Origin: Nitrobium sp046350935
Lineage (GTDB): Bacteria; Nitrospirota; Thermodesulfovibrionia; Thermodesulfovibrionales; Dissulfurispiraceae
Direction of reading: 5' to 3'
DNA length: 64,000 nucleotides
NCBI GenBank assembly: GCA_046350935.1
Contig: JAXLZK010000004.1
Location: 85,893 to 149,892, forward strand
Part shown: piece after piece, positions 8,339-17,571 of the stretch
How the letters are laid out: each line of letters opens with the position of its first letter
Numbering within the stretch: the first letter of the stretch is position 1
Program-made: the position numbers and the translations under genes
Notes under the pieces: generated by a model
Seen by the model: only the letters and a program-made list of their open reading frames with translations
What the model was told of the DNA's origin: nothing
Database searches by the model: none

Positions 8339-8992
8339 TCAGAGGTGCCGCAGGGCGCCCCCCTCCATGAGCAGAAGACGGTCCGAAAGCCTCCGCGCCT
8401 GCTCCCTATCGTGGGTGGTGACGACGATGGTCGTCCTGCCTTCCCTTCCGAGCGAAAGGATGACGGCTTCGAGCGCGGTAGTGCTCTCCGGATCCACCGA
8501 GGAGGTGGGCTCGTCAAGGAAAAGCACTTCGGGCTCCGTTACGAGTGCCCGTGCAAGGCCGAGGCGCTGGGTCTCCCCGCTGGAAAGCGTGCGGGCGTCC
8601 TGCTTTGCCTTGTGCTGCAGCCCTACGAAAGCGAGTGCGGCATTCACCTTCTCTCCGATCTCTCTCTTTGCAGTGTTCCGAATTTTCAGACCGTACGCCG
8701 CATTGTTGAAGACCGTTGTGGAGAACACTCCTACCTTCGGCAGGACGAGGGTGATCCTTCTCCTGAGGGAGATAGTCTTCGGCAGGACGATCCCTGCAGA
8801 AGAGTAGTCGACCGTTCCCGTGTCCGGCTCTTCGAGAAGGGCGCATATCCGGAGGAGGGTGGATTTGCCGCTCCCGTTGGCTCCGGTGAGGACGTAGATT
8901 CCGCCGCCGTCCAGGGAGAGGGAGCATCCCCTCAGAACGGGGGCCCCCCTGTAGCGTTTCCATACCCCGGAAACGGAGAGGCTCAGGCTCAC
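8339..8992 (-). CDS. tupC: Tungstate ABC transporter, ATP-binding protein
   Basis: ATPase of 217 residues with Walker A GANGSGKST, Q-loop region, signature LSSGETQRL, Walker B VLFLDEP and switch His (TTHD). The short form and its position after a TupA-type binding protein and TupB permease identify it as TupC. It overlaps tupB by 4 nt. It energises uptake of tungstate for molybdopterin enzymes. Confidence 0.9.
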   Translation of the reverse strand: MSLSLSVSGVWKRYRGAPVLRGCSLSLDGGGIYVLTGANGSGKSTLLRICALLEEPDTGTVDYSSAGIVLPKTISLRRRITLVLPKVGVFSTTVFNNAAYGLKIRNTAKREIGEKVNAALAFVGLQHKAKQDARTLSSGETQRLGLARALVTEPEVLFLDEPTSSVDPESTTALEAVILSLGREGRTTIVVTTHDREQARRLSDRLLLMEGGALRHL

Positions 8993-9684
8993 TGCAGGGC
9001 TCCTCTCCTCTGCACCGCGTGGAGAACGGAATTGATCAGGAGCGAGATGCCCAGGAGGACAATGCCGAGGGCGAGGGCGAGCTCGAAGTTCCCCTTGTCC
9101 GTCTCCAGTGCGATGGTGGTGGTCATCACCCGCGTATATCCCGCAATGTTGCCGCCGACGATCATGATCGCCCCTACCTCCGCCATGACCCTGCCGAAGG
9201 CCGCGATGGCTCCGGCAAGGATGCCGTAGCGAGCTTCCTTTATTACGGTTGCCGCCACCTGTGAGGGCAGTGCTCCCAGGGATTCCGCAGCCTGCCTGAT
9301 AAGGGGATCTACGTTCACGATGGCCGCATGGCAGAGCGACGCCACGAGGGGAAAGGCGAGGAGCGCCTGCGCGATGACCATTGCCGAAGGAGTGTACAAC
9401 AGCCCGAGACGTCCGAGCGGTCCGCTGCGGGAAAGGAGGAGATAGAGGAAGAGACCCACCACCACCGGCGGCAGGCCCATGAAAGTGTTCAGGACGCTTA
9501 CGATGCCGCTCCTGCCGGGAAACCTTCTCATGCCCAGCAGGACGGCCAGGGGGAGCCCTGCAAGCGAGGCAAGGACGAGCGCGGTGCCCGATATCCTGAG
9601 GGAGAGCAGGATGATCTCCCTCAGCGCGGGATCGAGGTGCACGATCAACGTAAAAGCGGTCCTGAAACTACCGATCAAAAACAT
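8989..9684 (-). CDS. tupB: Tungstate ABC transporter, permease
   Basis: Membrane permease of 231 residues with five or six predicted helices. It has the EAA-type cytoplasmic loop (AESLGALPSQVAATVI) contacting TupC and the segment GGNIAGYTRVMTTTIALE, which is characteristic of TupB/WtpB permeases. It sits between tupA and tupC on the minus strand, with a 66-bp gap to tupA. Confidence 0.9.
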   Translation of the reverse strand: MFLIGSFRTAFTLIVHLDPALREIILLSLRISGTALVLASLAGLPLAVLLGMRRFPGRSGIVSVLNTFMGLPPVVVGLFLYLLLSRSGPLGRLGLLYTPSAMVIAQALLAFPLVASLCHAAIVNVDPLIRQAAESLGALPSQVAATVIKEARYGILAGAIAAFGRVMAEVGAIMIVGGNIAGYTRVMTTTIALETDKGNFELALALGIVLLGISLLINSVLHAVQRRGALQ

Positions 9685-9750
9685 GCTGGAGAGGAGGCCC
9701 TGCCGGGGGAAAAGAGGGCGGCACGAGCTCTCCCGTCCGGAGCTGTCCGG

Positions 9751-10566
9751 TCATTTCGCATTGGGAATGAAGAGGGCGTTTCCGTTTTTGTCCCTGAAAG
9801 AGGCGATGGCGTTCTGCCCCTCTTTCGAGACGAGCCAGTTGATGAACTCCATGGCTTCTTTGTACTTTGCCTGGGGGTGTTTCTCCGGGTTTACCGCCAT
9901 GACGCCGTACTGGTTGAAGAGGAGGGGGTCTCCTTCAAGCACGATGACCATATCGAGCGCATCCTTGTCCTTCGTGGCGAGCCAGGTGCCCCTGTCGGTA
10001 AGGGTGTACGCCCTTTTCTCATTGGCGATCCTCTGGGTCTTCTCCATTCCCTGCCCCGCCTCCAGGTACCATTTCTGCCCTTTCGGCTCGATGCCCGCCT
10101 TTTTCCAGAGGGACAGCTCCTTTGTATGGGTGCCGGAGGCGTCTCCGCGCGAGACAAAGGGTGCGGAGCTTTCGGCGATCTTTTTCAGCGCCCCGTCGGC
10201 GGACTGCATTCCCTTGACCTTTGCGGGGTCGGCGGCGGGGCCGATGAGCACGAAGTCGTTGTACATGACGTTGCGGCGGTTCACGAAGTAGCCTTCCTCC
10301 ACCGCCTGCAGTTCCTGCTCCTTTGCGTGGACGAATGCCACGTCGGCATCCCCCCTCTTGCCCATTTCGATGGCGGCTCCGGTGCCGCGGGCGACGACCC
10401 TGACTTTGATCCCCGTCTTCTTTTCGAATAAGGGAAGAAGATGGCCGAACAACCCCGAGTTCTCGGTGCTGGTGGTGGAGGCGCAGAGAAGGGTGCTTTC
10501 AGCGGCAGCGCTCCCGGCGAAGAAAAAGACAGCAATGAGCAGAGAGAGGAAAAGACGGCGCATCAT
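9751..10566 (-). CDS. tupA: Tungstate-binding periplasmic protein
   Basis: Solute-binding protein of 271 residues with a Sec signal peptide ending near GSAAAES. The oxyanion-binding TTST motif (ASTTSTENSG) and the SRGDASGTH segment are both typical of TupA, which prefers tungstate over molybdate. Separate modABC genes in the same window support a division of labour. A structured leader and a promoter lie upstream. Confidence 0.92.
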   Translation of the reverse strand: MMRRLFLSLLIAVFFFAGSAAAESTLLCASTTSTENSGLFGHLLPLFEKKTGIKVRVVARGTGAAIEMGKRGDADVAFVHAKEQELQAVEEGYFVNRRNVMYNDFVLIGPAADPAKVKGMQSADGALKKIAESSAPFVSRGDASGTHTKELSLWKKAGIEPKGQKWYLEAGQGMEKTQRIANEKRAYTLTDRGTWLATKDKDALDMVIVLEGDPLLFNQYGVMAVNPEKHPQAKYKEAMEFINWLVSKEGQNAIASFRDKNGNALFIPNAK

Positions 10567-10607
10567 GGTTTCTCCTTATTTTCGTTTTTTGTCTTTTTTG
10601 CTTGTTT

Positions 10608-10702
10608 CCGGTCTTTATGGCTCTCCTCTTTCAGGACCGGGGGAGCGGCGTCGGGCTAGAAGAGGTTTTCCCCGTGTTTCAGGCACCCGGCGATGAGCCG
10701 CT
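10608..10702 (-). promoter_or_regulatory. Structured 5' leader of tupA (riboswitch candidate)
   Basis: The leader has two perfect 6-bp helices. The first is AGCGGC/GCCGCT (10644-10649 with 10697-10702), enclosing a further CGGG/CCCG pair. The second is CCGGTC/GACCGG (10608-10613 with 10635-10640). It sits between a plausible promoter and the tupA start. Mo/W-cofactor riboswitches control such genes in other bacteria, but I cannot match the consensus by eye. Confidence 0.35.
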
Positions 10703-10731
10703 GCCGATTCCTCTTACTCCTCCTTCGTTTA

Positions 10732-10760
10732 CCATAAGTACTGTTTTTCATGGAAGTCAA
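10732..10760 (-). promoter_or_regulatory. Promoter for tupABC
   Basis: On the minus strand: TTGACT (10760-10755), a 17-nt spacer, TTATGG (10737-10732). The -10 is weak but the spacing is ideal. Transcription would start near 10725, giving a leader of about 160 nt. Confidence 0.4.
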
Positions 10761-10782
10761 ATGTATTTGCTTCATTGAATTT

Positions 10783-10824
10783 ATGAAAACGATTCATTAA
10801 TTTACTATAATGAAATTAATTCAT
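10783..10824 (+). promoter_or_regulatory. Paired palindromic operators around the formate dehydrogenase -10
   Basis: Two copies of the palindrome ATGAA-N5-TTCAT occur at 10783-10797 and 10810-10824, 27 bp centre to centre. A TATAAT at 10806-10811 overlaps the second. The downstream 200-nt leader (to 11038) is GC-rich and can form several hairpins (for example ACCCTA/TAGGGT). Regulator unknown. Confidence 0.45.
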
Positions 10825-11038
10825 TTGTGTTATTATTTTTTCGAGGTTGACTGCAGCGGTTTCCGTTTATTTATACTTAGGAAGTGTCTGTACACCCTAC
10901 GGACCGTTAGGGTTCGCGATGTGTTTGTGCCCGCGCAAATGGGCTGCCCCTCCGGACCTTCTGGCCGGACCTTCCGGAAGATCCGGACGACCCCGGAAAA
11001 CGGACCGCCGCATATACCATGAAAAGAGGATACCCGCG

Positions 11039-13729
11039 ATGGAAAAATCGGTGCTGATCACGATAAACGGCAAGGAGGTTTTCTGCGAAAAGGGCACAAC
11101 CATTTTGGAGGCCTGCAGAAAAAACGGGGTCTATGTCCCCACCCTCTGCCATGACGAACGTCTTGATCCCTACGGCGGCTGCAGGCTCTGTCTCGTGGAA
11201 ATAAAAGGCATGGCCAAACCGCTCTCCTCCTGCACGACCCCGGTTGAAGGCGGCATGGAGATCACGACCGAAAGCGAGAGGCTTACCGGGCTCAGAAGGA
11301 CAATGCTCTCTCTTATCCTCTCGAACCACCCCAACGACTGCATGTGCTGCGAAGAAGCCGGGGATTGCTCACTGCAGGAGCTGGCGTACCGCTATAATGT
11401 CAGGCCGGGCGAGTTCGCCGGAGAGAGATGGGACCTGCCCGTACGGGAAGACAACCCGTTTATAACCTATGAGCCCGAAAAATGCATTCTCTGCGCGCGC
11501 TGCACGAGGATATGCAATGAAGTGGTCATGGCGGGGACGATCGACCTTACGGGGAGAGGCTTTCACTCCAGGCCTGATACCGCCTACGGCGTTCCGCGCT
11601 CCCTGAAAAACTGCGAATTCTGCGGACAGTGCGTCTCTACCTGCCCGACAGGGGCGCTGACGGACAGGAAGGGCAGGGGCAAGGGGCGCTCCTCAGGAAT
11701 GAAAAAGGTGAAGACCACCTGCTCTTATTGCGGGACCGGATGCAACTTCTATCTGAATGTTAAGGACAACCAGGTAGTAAAAGTAACCTCGGACTACGGC
11801 GCTTCGGTGAACAAAGGCAACCTGTGCATTAAGGGACGGTACGGCTACGACTTTATTCACAGCCCCGAGAGGATCAAGACACCGCTCATCAAACGCGATG
11901 GCGTCTTCCACGAGGCGACCTGGGAGGAGGCGCTTGAGCTGACCGCGAAAAAATTCAACGAACTGATCGAAAAGTATGGACCCGAGAAGGTCGGGGGCTT
12001 TTCATCGTCCCGCTGCACGAACGAAGAAAACTATCTCCTTTCAAAGTGGGTGAGATGCGCAATCGGCTCCAATAACGTGGACAATTGCGCACGGGTCTGA
12101 CACGCTCCGACAGTGGCCGGTCTGGCCACCAGCCTGGGAGCAGGAGCTGCCACGAATTCTCTGAGTCAGATGCCGGACATGGATACCCTCTTTCTTTTCG
12201 GGTCAAATCCGACAGAGGCGCACCCTATCGTTTCCCTCTGGCTCAAGAAAGCGCTGCGCAACGGTGCGAAGCTCGTCGTCGGGGACCCGCGCAGGACATG
12301 GATGGCGAAGCGTGCGGACGTATGGCTGAACCTGAAGCCCGGCAGCAACATCGCCCTGATAAATGGCATCATTCGCGTGATACTGGAGAAGGGCTGGGAG
12401 AACAGGGATTTCATCTCCAAAAGAACGGAAGGGCTCGAAGAACTGAAGACAAAGGTAGGGGAATACGACCTCGACCGGGTGGAGAAACTGACGGGGGTTG
12501 CACGAGAGAGGATCATTGAGGCGGCCCGTCTCTATTCACATGCAGGCAACGCCATGATCGTCTACGGACTTGGTGTTACCGAGCACCGGACAGGCACGGA
12601 AAACGCGATGGCGATAGCCAACCTCGCGCTTGTCTGCGGCCAGATCGGGAGACCCTCCACGGGCATTATGGCGCTCAGGGGGCAGAACAATGTCCAGGGC
12701 GCTTCGGACCTCGGCCCCCTTCCGGCGACGCTTCCGGGATACCAGTCAGTGGCCGATAGCAAAGCGCGTGAGAAATTCGAAAGAGCGTGGAACGTTACGA
12801 TTAGCCCGAAGGCGGGGCTCAAATCGGTCGAGATGCTGGATGAATGCAGGAAGGGGAATTTCAAGGGACTGTTCATTCTCGGAGAGGACCCGGCTCAGAC
12901 CGACCCGGACCTCCACCATGTGCGGGAAGCCCTGGAGTCCGTCGAATTCCTTGTTGTCCAGGATATCTTTCCCACCGAGACGACACGTTTTGCGGACGTG
13001 ATACTCCCCGGCGCGAGCTTTGCCGAAAAGGACGGCACGTTCACCAACGGGGAACGCCGGGTGCAACGCGTCAGAAAGGCGATAGAGCCGCTGGCGGGGA
13101 TGGCCGAATGGCAGGTCATCAGCAGGCTTTCAACGCTGATGGGATACCCGATGCAGTACGACCATCCTTCGGAAATAATGGAGGAGATCGCACGCCTTGT
13201 TCCGATCTATGGAGGAATAAGCTACGGCCGCATCGAGAAGGAGGGCATTCAGTGGCCGTGTCCGACAAAGGACCATCCCGGGACGACGACCCTGTATACC
13301 GATCTGTTCTCAAGGCCTGGAGGACTGGCGAAATTCGTGGCTCTCGACCACACGGGGCCTGGAGAGGTGCCTGATGAGCTGTATCCGTTCGTGCTGATAA
13401 CGGGAAGAATCCGCGAGCATTACAACAACGGCTCGATGACGAGGCGGTCCTCCGGAATTGCGGAGATAGTGCCTGAAGAGCGTATCGAGATAAGCCCTGA
13501 GGACGCGGCGGCATTGAACGTGGCGGACGGAAATAGGGTGAAAGTCTCGTCAAGGAGAGGCGAGGTGACGGTGAGGGCCAAAGTCACGAAACGGTCCCAG
13601 GCCGGAAACGTATTCATGACCTTTCATCACGGAGATGTGCTCACGAACCTCCTTACCTCCGAGCACAGGGATCCCGTAATGGGCACCCCCGAGTACAAGG
13701 TCTGTGCAGTAAGAATCGAAAAGGGGTAG
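11039..13729 (+). CDS. fdhA: Selenocysteine-containing formate dehydrogenase alpha subunit
   Basis: Oxidises formate to CO2 at a molybdenum- or tungsten-bis-pterin centre; 896 residues with an in-frame TGA at 12098-12100 read as selenocysteine 354. The context VNCAR-V-Sec-HAPTVAGLAT-type sequence matches Sec formate dehydrogenases. The N-terminal NuoG-like part has a [2Fe-2S] site (CHDERLDPYGGCRLC), a His/Cys [4Fe-4S] site (HPNDCMCCEEAGDC) and two more clusters (CILCARCTRIC, CEFCGQCVSTC). A further [4Fe-4S] site (CSYCGTGC) opens the molybdopterin domain. This layout fits a cytoplasmic, NAD- or ferredoxin-linked FdhA; no beta subunit is adjacent. Start ATG at 11039 follows AGAGGA. If Sec were ignored, the gene would look like two ORFs. 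Confidence 0.93.
12098..12141 (+). promoter_or_regulatory. UGA selenocysteine codon and SECIS hairpin
   Basis: Directly after the TGA, GTGGCC (12113-12118) pairs with GGCCAC (12124-12129), leaving the apical loop GGTCT. This is the SelB-binding loop known from E. coli fdhF. An outer helix GCTCC/GGAGC (12104-12108 with 12137-12141) closes it. Position and loop fit a bacterial SECIS. Confidence 0.9.
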
Positions 13730-13827
13730 GAGCTGAGCGAGCGCTGACCACGCCTGAATACCCGCTTCCCCCGGCCGGCACGCTCTCTTCATTGACTCCG
13801 GGTGTCTGACTCTTTAGAATAGGGCCT

Positions 13828-14733
13828 ATGGAAGATCACCGGCTGAAGGCCTTCTGCCTTATTGTAGAGAGCAGGAGCTTTTCGAAAGCAGCGGAAGCGA
13901 AGTTCATGACCCAATCGGCAATGAGCCATCTTGTCAAGAGTCTTGAGGATGAGTTCGGGGTGAAGCTTTTCCATCGCCGGGGCAGAGAGGTCTGCCCCAC
14001 TCCCGCCGGGCAGCTCCTGTACCGCCATGCCCGGCAACTCCTCGAGGGGTACAGGAAGATGGGCGGGGATTTGGACGACCTCACCGGCCGGGTGCAGGGC
14101 CCCCTGTCCATCGGGGCGACCGCTACTGCTGCAGCCTATCTTCTGCCCCAGGTTTTCTACGATTTCTCGAAGCAGTATGAAGGGGTAGTGCTCCAGGTGA
14201 AGGCGGAGAGCTCTGAAAAGGTTCTGTCGGACCTGCGTGAAGGCCGTAGTGAGGTGGGGGTTGTCGAGGGGAATGCAGCCGGCCTCCCTTTTCATAGCGT
14301 TGCGATTGCGGGGGATGAGATCGTCCCCATCGTCCCGGACGATCATCCCCTGGCCGGGAGTGGACCGGTATCGATCGCCGACCTTGCGTCCCATGCCCTG
14401 ATCCTGCCCGAGGCGGGGTCCGCAGAGCGGGAGTTCCTCGACGATTTTTTCCGCAAGGCCGGGATACAGCCGGAAGAAATAACGGTGAGAATGACGGCGG
14501 GAAGTCCGGAGCTGGTCATTCAAATGGTTCAATCGGGGATCGGCATCTCCCTTCTGTCGAAGTGGTCGGTTTTCAGGGCGGTGAAGGAGGGGACGATCAG
14601 GGTGCTGCAGATGTCCGGCACGAAGCTGACCCGTGATTTCTGCATGATCAGCCTTGAGGAAGTGCCCGTCACGGCTGCGGCGCGCGCCTTCACGGCATTC
14701 GTCAGGGAGTACCGTTTCTTCATGCCTTTTTAG
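13828..14733 (+). CDS. LysR-family transcriptional regulator
   Basis: Protein of 301 residues with the N-terminal LysR winged helix-turn-helix (FSKAAEAKFMTQSAMSHLVKSLE) and a two-lobe effector domain from about residue 90 to 295. It lies between fdhA and modE, so it may control formate or molybdenum metabolism, but LysR effectors cannot be read from sequence. The 98-bp gap after fdhA suggests its own transcription start. Confidence 0.9.
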   Translation: MEDHRLKAFCLIVESRSFSKAAEAKFMTQSAMSHLVKSLEDEFGVKLFHRRGREVCPTPAGQLLYRHARQLLEGYRKMGGDLDDLTGRVQGPLSIGATATAAAYLLPQVFYDFSKQYEGVVLQVKAESSEKVLSDLREGRSEVGVVEGNAAGLPFHSVAIAGDEIVPIVPDDHPLAGSGPVSIADLASHALILPEAGSAEREFLDDFFRKAGIQPEEITVRMTAGSPELVIQMVQSGIGISLLSKWSVFRAVKEGTIRVLQMSGTKLTRDFCMISLEEVPVTAAARAFTAFVREYRFFMPF

Positions 14734-14830
14734 CAGGCTGCTCCCTGCAGGGCGCTGCGGCCTCTTCTCTCTCTTCTCTTCTCCCTCCCTCACACACGTC
14801 ATACGCCTCCGCTTTTTTCACGGGGGAGTA

Positions 14831-14865
14831 TTGCCTTATCGTTATTCCCTTTGGTATATTACGAT
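14831..14865 (+). promoter_or_regulatory. modE promoter overlapped by a ModE-type operator
   Basis: Promoter TTGCCT (14831-14836), 18-nt spacer, TATATT (14855-14860). The palindrome ATCGTTAT (14838-14845), N10, ATATTACGAT (14856-14865) closely resembles the E. coli ModE operator (CGTTATAT...ATATAACG). It covers the -10 and ends 1 nt before the modE ATG. Confidence 0.7.
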
Positions 14866-14866
14866 C

Positions 14867-15241
14867 ATGAGAAAAAAAGGCCTCTCCCGCAACGACTCTC
14901 CTTCCCCTGAGTACCGTCTCCGGGGGCGCATTTGGGTGGAGGGGAAAGAGGGGACTTTCCTGGGCTTCGGGAGGATCGTGCTCCTCGAAAGGATACAGCA
15001 GTACGGCTCCATTACGGAGGCCGCGAAAACCATGAGCATGTCGTACCGCCACGCATGGGAGCTGGTGGACTCCATGAACCGGCAGGCGAAGGCGCCCCTT
15101 GTGGAAACTGCTTCCGGGGGAAAGGGCGGCGGAGGGACGCGGCTTACCGAGGCGGGCGTCAAGGCGATTGAGTCCTTCCGGAGCTTCAACGAAAGATTCG
15201 ACCGGTTCCTGCAGGAAGAGACGGATGCTTTTGACTTCTGA
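14867..15241 (+). CDS. modE: ModE-like molybdate-responsive regulator, DNA-binding domain only
   Basis: A 124-residue LysR-type winged-helix protein (GRIVLLERIQQYGSITEAAK, MSYRHAWELVDSMN), as in the ModE N-terminal domain. The C-terminal TOBE/MOP molybdate-binding domain of E. coli ModE is absent. Start ATG at 14867 immediately follows the palindromic operator, which suggests autoregulation. It lies 51 nt upstream of modA, so it probably heads the modEABC operon. How it senses molybdate without a MOP domain is unclear. Confidence 0.88.
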   Translation: MRKKGLSRNDSPSPEYRLRGRIWVEGKEGTFLGFGRIVLLERIQQYGSITEAAKTMSMSYRHAWELVDSMNRQAKAPLVETASGGKGGGGTRLTEAGVKAIESFRSFNERFDRFLQEETDAFDF

Positions 15242-15292
15242 CGGGGAGCGCCGAAACCGGGAACAGGCGTCGGAAACAGATGAGAGACGATA

Positions 15293-16102
15293 ATGAACAA
15301 GCGGGAGATGATAATGAAACAGAAAATTCTCTTTTTGTTGCTTGCCGTCATGGCGGCGCTGCTCTCGTACCAGAGCCGCGCCGCATCTGCCGAACCGGCC
15401 GGGGAGCTTGTCGTGTCGGCGGCGATCAGCCTCAAAAACGCCTTCGAGGAAATCGGGAGGACTTTCGAAGCGAGGAGCAAGACGCGGGTGCTCTTCAACT
15501 TCGGGGCGTCCGGCGATCTGGTGCGACAGATAGGGGCGGGCGCCCCGGTGGATGTTTTCGCCTCAGCCGCACAGAAGGACATGGATGAAATCGAGAAACA
15601 GGGGCTCATCCTCCCCGGTTCGAGGGCGGATTTTGCGGCAAATACCGTGGTGCTCGTCGCCCCTGCCCGTGAAAAGAATCCCCCCCGGTCCTTCGGAGAC
15701 CTCGGAGCGGAACGGGTGAAAAGGGTTGCGGTGGGCAATCCGAAGTCCGTTCCCGCCGGAAGATACGCAGAGGAGATTTTCACGTACTACAAAATCCGGT
15801 CCGCTGTCGGAAGCAAACTGGTGTATGCCGAGAACGTCCGTCAGGTGCTGGATTACGTTGCGCGGGGAGAGGCGGATGCGGGGGTAGTCTACTCCACCGA
15901 TGCCGTTGCCCGAGCAAAGGAGATAGACATCGTTGCTGTCGCTCCCGAAGAGAGCCATACGCGCGTCGTCTATCCGCTCGCTGTGATAAAAGGGGCGCGC
16001 AATGAGAAAAAGGCGAGGGAGTTTCTTTCTCTTGTTCTGTCCCCCGAAGGGAAGAGGGTTCTCGAAAGGCACGGATTCAGGGCAGCGGGGCAGGGGGAGT
16101 AG
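15293..16102 (+). CDS. modA: Molybdate-binding periplasmic protein
   Basis: Solute-binding protein of about 269 residues with a Sec signal peptide (cleavage near SRAASA). Conserved molybdate contacts include the Ser in SAAISLKNAF and the Ser in FNFGASGDLVRQI. PVDVFASA and the ADAGVVYSTDA segment also fit ModA. Several in-frame Met codons (15293, 15308, 15314) could be the start; all keep the signal peptide intact. Confidence 0.95.
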   Translation: MNKREMIMKQKILFLLLAVMAALLSYQSRAASAEPAGELVVSAAISLKNAFEEIGRTFEARSKTRVLFNFGASGDLVRQIGAGAPVDVFASAAQKDMDEIEKQGLILPGSRADFAANTVVLVAPAREKNPPRSFGDLGAERVKRVAVGNPKSVPAGRYAEEIFTYYKIRSAVGSKLVYAENVRQVLDYVARGEADAGVVYSTDAVARAKEIDIVAVAPEESHTRVVYPLAVIKGARNEKKAREFLSLVLSPEGKRVLERHGFRAAGQGE

Positions 16103-16156
16103 CATACGGTATGCGGCAAAGCGGTGTGCCGGCGAACGGAGGGGGCAGGGAGGAAA

Positions 16157-16822
16157 ATGGATAGCTCGGTCTTTTTTTCCATGAGGCTTTCCCTCCAGGT
16201 GGCTTCTACGGCCACTCTCCTTGTCGTGCTGGCGGGGACTTTCATCGCCTATTTCCTCGCCCGGAGGGACTTCAGGGGAAAAGAGCTGCTGGACGTCCTC
16301 TTTACCCTGCCCCTCGTCATGCCTCCCACGGTGACGGGCTACTATCTCATTGTCCTCTTCGGGAGGAGGGGGATCATCGGAGGCCCCCTTTTCGAGCTGA
16401 CGGGATGGACGGTCATGTTCACCTGGCAGGCCGCGGTGCTCGCTTCCTTCACGGTGGCGCTCCCCCTGATGATCAAGACGACCCGGGCCGCCATCGAATC
16501 GGTCGACAGGAACCTCATCAACGCTTCCTCTACGCTGGGGCATGCCGAAGCGGAGACCGCCTTCAAGGTCATCCTCCCCCTTGCAAAGAGGGGCATCATT
16601 GCGGGCACGGTCCTCTCTTTCGCCCGTGCCATGGGTGAATTCGGCGCCACCCTGATGCTCGCGGGAAACATCCCCGGAAAGACCGACACCATGCCCCTCG
16701 CCCTGTATTCCCTCGCGGGCAGCGGGGAATGGTCCGGCGCCCAGGGTATGGTGATCCTCCTCACCGCCCTGTCGGGGTTCTTCCTCTATCTGGCAAACCG
16801 GTATGCGAAGCGGGTGATCTGA
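16157..16822 (+). CDS. modB: Molybdate ABC transporter, permease
   Basis: Membrane permease of 221 residues with five or six helices. It carries the FTLPLVMPPTVTGYYL motif and the coupling-loop region (ASSTLGHAEAETAFKVILP), followed by RAMGEFGATLMLAGN, both strongly ModB-like. Start ATG at 16157 has GGGAGGAAA directly upstream; an upstream ATG at 16124 lacks this. The stop overlaps the modC start by one base (TGATG). Confidence 0.95.
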   Translation: MDSSVFFSMRLSLQVASTATLLVVLAGTFIAYFLARRDFRGKELLDVLFTLPLVMPPTVTGYYLIVLFGRRGIIGGPLFELTGWTVMFTWQAAVLASFTVALPLMIKTTRAAIESVDRNLINASSTLGHAEAETAFKVILPLAKRGIIAGTVLSFARAMGEFGATLMLAGNIPGKTDTMPLALYSLAGSGEWSGAQGMVILLTALSGFFLYLANRYAKRVI

Positions 16823-17538
16823 TGGGGATATCCGTGAAAATACGGAAGAAGGTGAACGGCTTCCTCCTCGATGCGGAGTGGGCGATGGAGAACGAGCTTG
16901 CGGTCCTCTTCGGCTATTCCGGTGCCGGGAAATCTCTTACCCTGCAGATGATCGCGGGCTTGATGGAGCCCGATGAGGGGTTGGTGAGAATGAGAGGGGT
17001 CGTGGTGTTCGACAGCGCCCGGAGAATCAATATCCCGCCGCACCGGCGCTCTGTCGGCTACGTGTTCCAGGATTGCGCCCTGTTCCCCCATATGACGGTG
17101 CAGGCCAATATCGCCTATGGATTGAACGGCTCGGGGAAGAGGGAACGTGAGGCGAAAGTACGGGAGATGCTCGAGAGGTTCCGGCTGGAGGGGCTCGAAG
17201 GGAAGTACCCGGCGGAGCTCTCCGGAGGACAGAAGCAGAGAGTGGCCTTTGCCCGGAGCCTCATCCGCGGGCCGGAGGCGCTCCTTCTCGATGAGCCCTT
17301 CTCCGCCCTCGACAATCCCATCCGCCTCGAGATGCGGGCGCTCCTGAAGGAGGTGCGGCGAGAATTCGCCATCCCTGTGGTGCTGGTGACCCACGATCTG
17401 TCCGAAGCGTCCTCACTCGCCGATACGTTGATCATCTATGTCGCGGGCAGGGCGGCCCAGGCCGGGCCCCCCGAAGAGGTGTTCCGGAATCCCGCATCCG
17501 AAGAGGTGGAAAAGCTGGTGAAAGGATCTGTGCTATAA
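16822..17538 (+). CDS. modC: Molybdate ABC transporter, ATP-binding protein (no TOBE domain)
   Basis: ATPase of 238 residues with Walker A GYSGAGKS, signature LSGGQKQR, Walker B ALLLDEP and switch His (VTHD). Typical ModC proteins of about 350 residues carry a C-terminal MOP/TOBE molybdate sensor, which is missing here, as it is in ModE of this operon. It lies last in modEABC. The terminal bases contain a TGCTATAAT element (17531-17539) that could serve as a promoter for the next gene. Confidence 0.93.
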   Translation: MGISVKIRKKVNGFLLDAEWAMENELAVLFGYSGAGKSLTLQMIAGLMEPDEGLVRMRGVVVFDSARRINIPPHRRSVGYVFQDCALFPHMTVQANIAYGLNGSGKREREAKVREMLERFRLEGLEGKYPAELSGGQKQRVAFARSLIRGPEALLLDEPFSALDNPIRLEMRALLKEVRREFAIPVVLVTHDLSEASSLADTLIIYVAGRAAQAGPPEEVFRNPASEEVEKLVKGSVL

Positions 17539-17539
17539 T
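17531..17539 (+). promoter_or_regulatory. Possible extended -10 for the downstream gene
   Basis: TGCTATAAT at 17531-17539 overlaps the modC stop codon. No good -35 is visible. It lies 33 nt before the following start codon. Confidence 0.25.
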
Positions 17540-17571
17540 TTTCGTACAATCTTTATCCAGGAGGCGCGGAA

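Noticed and set aside
10847..12100. Formate dehydrogenase read as two separate genes, split at TGA
   Set aside because: The TGA sits at the conserved Sec position with a SECIS hairpin, so it is one gene.
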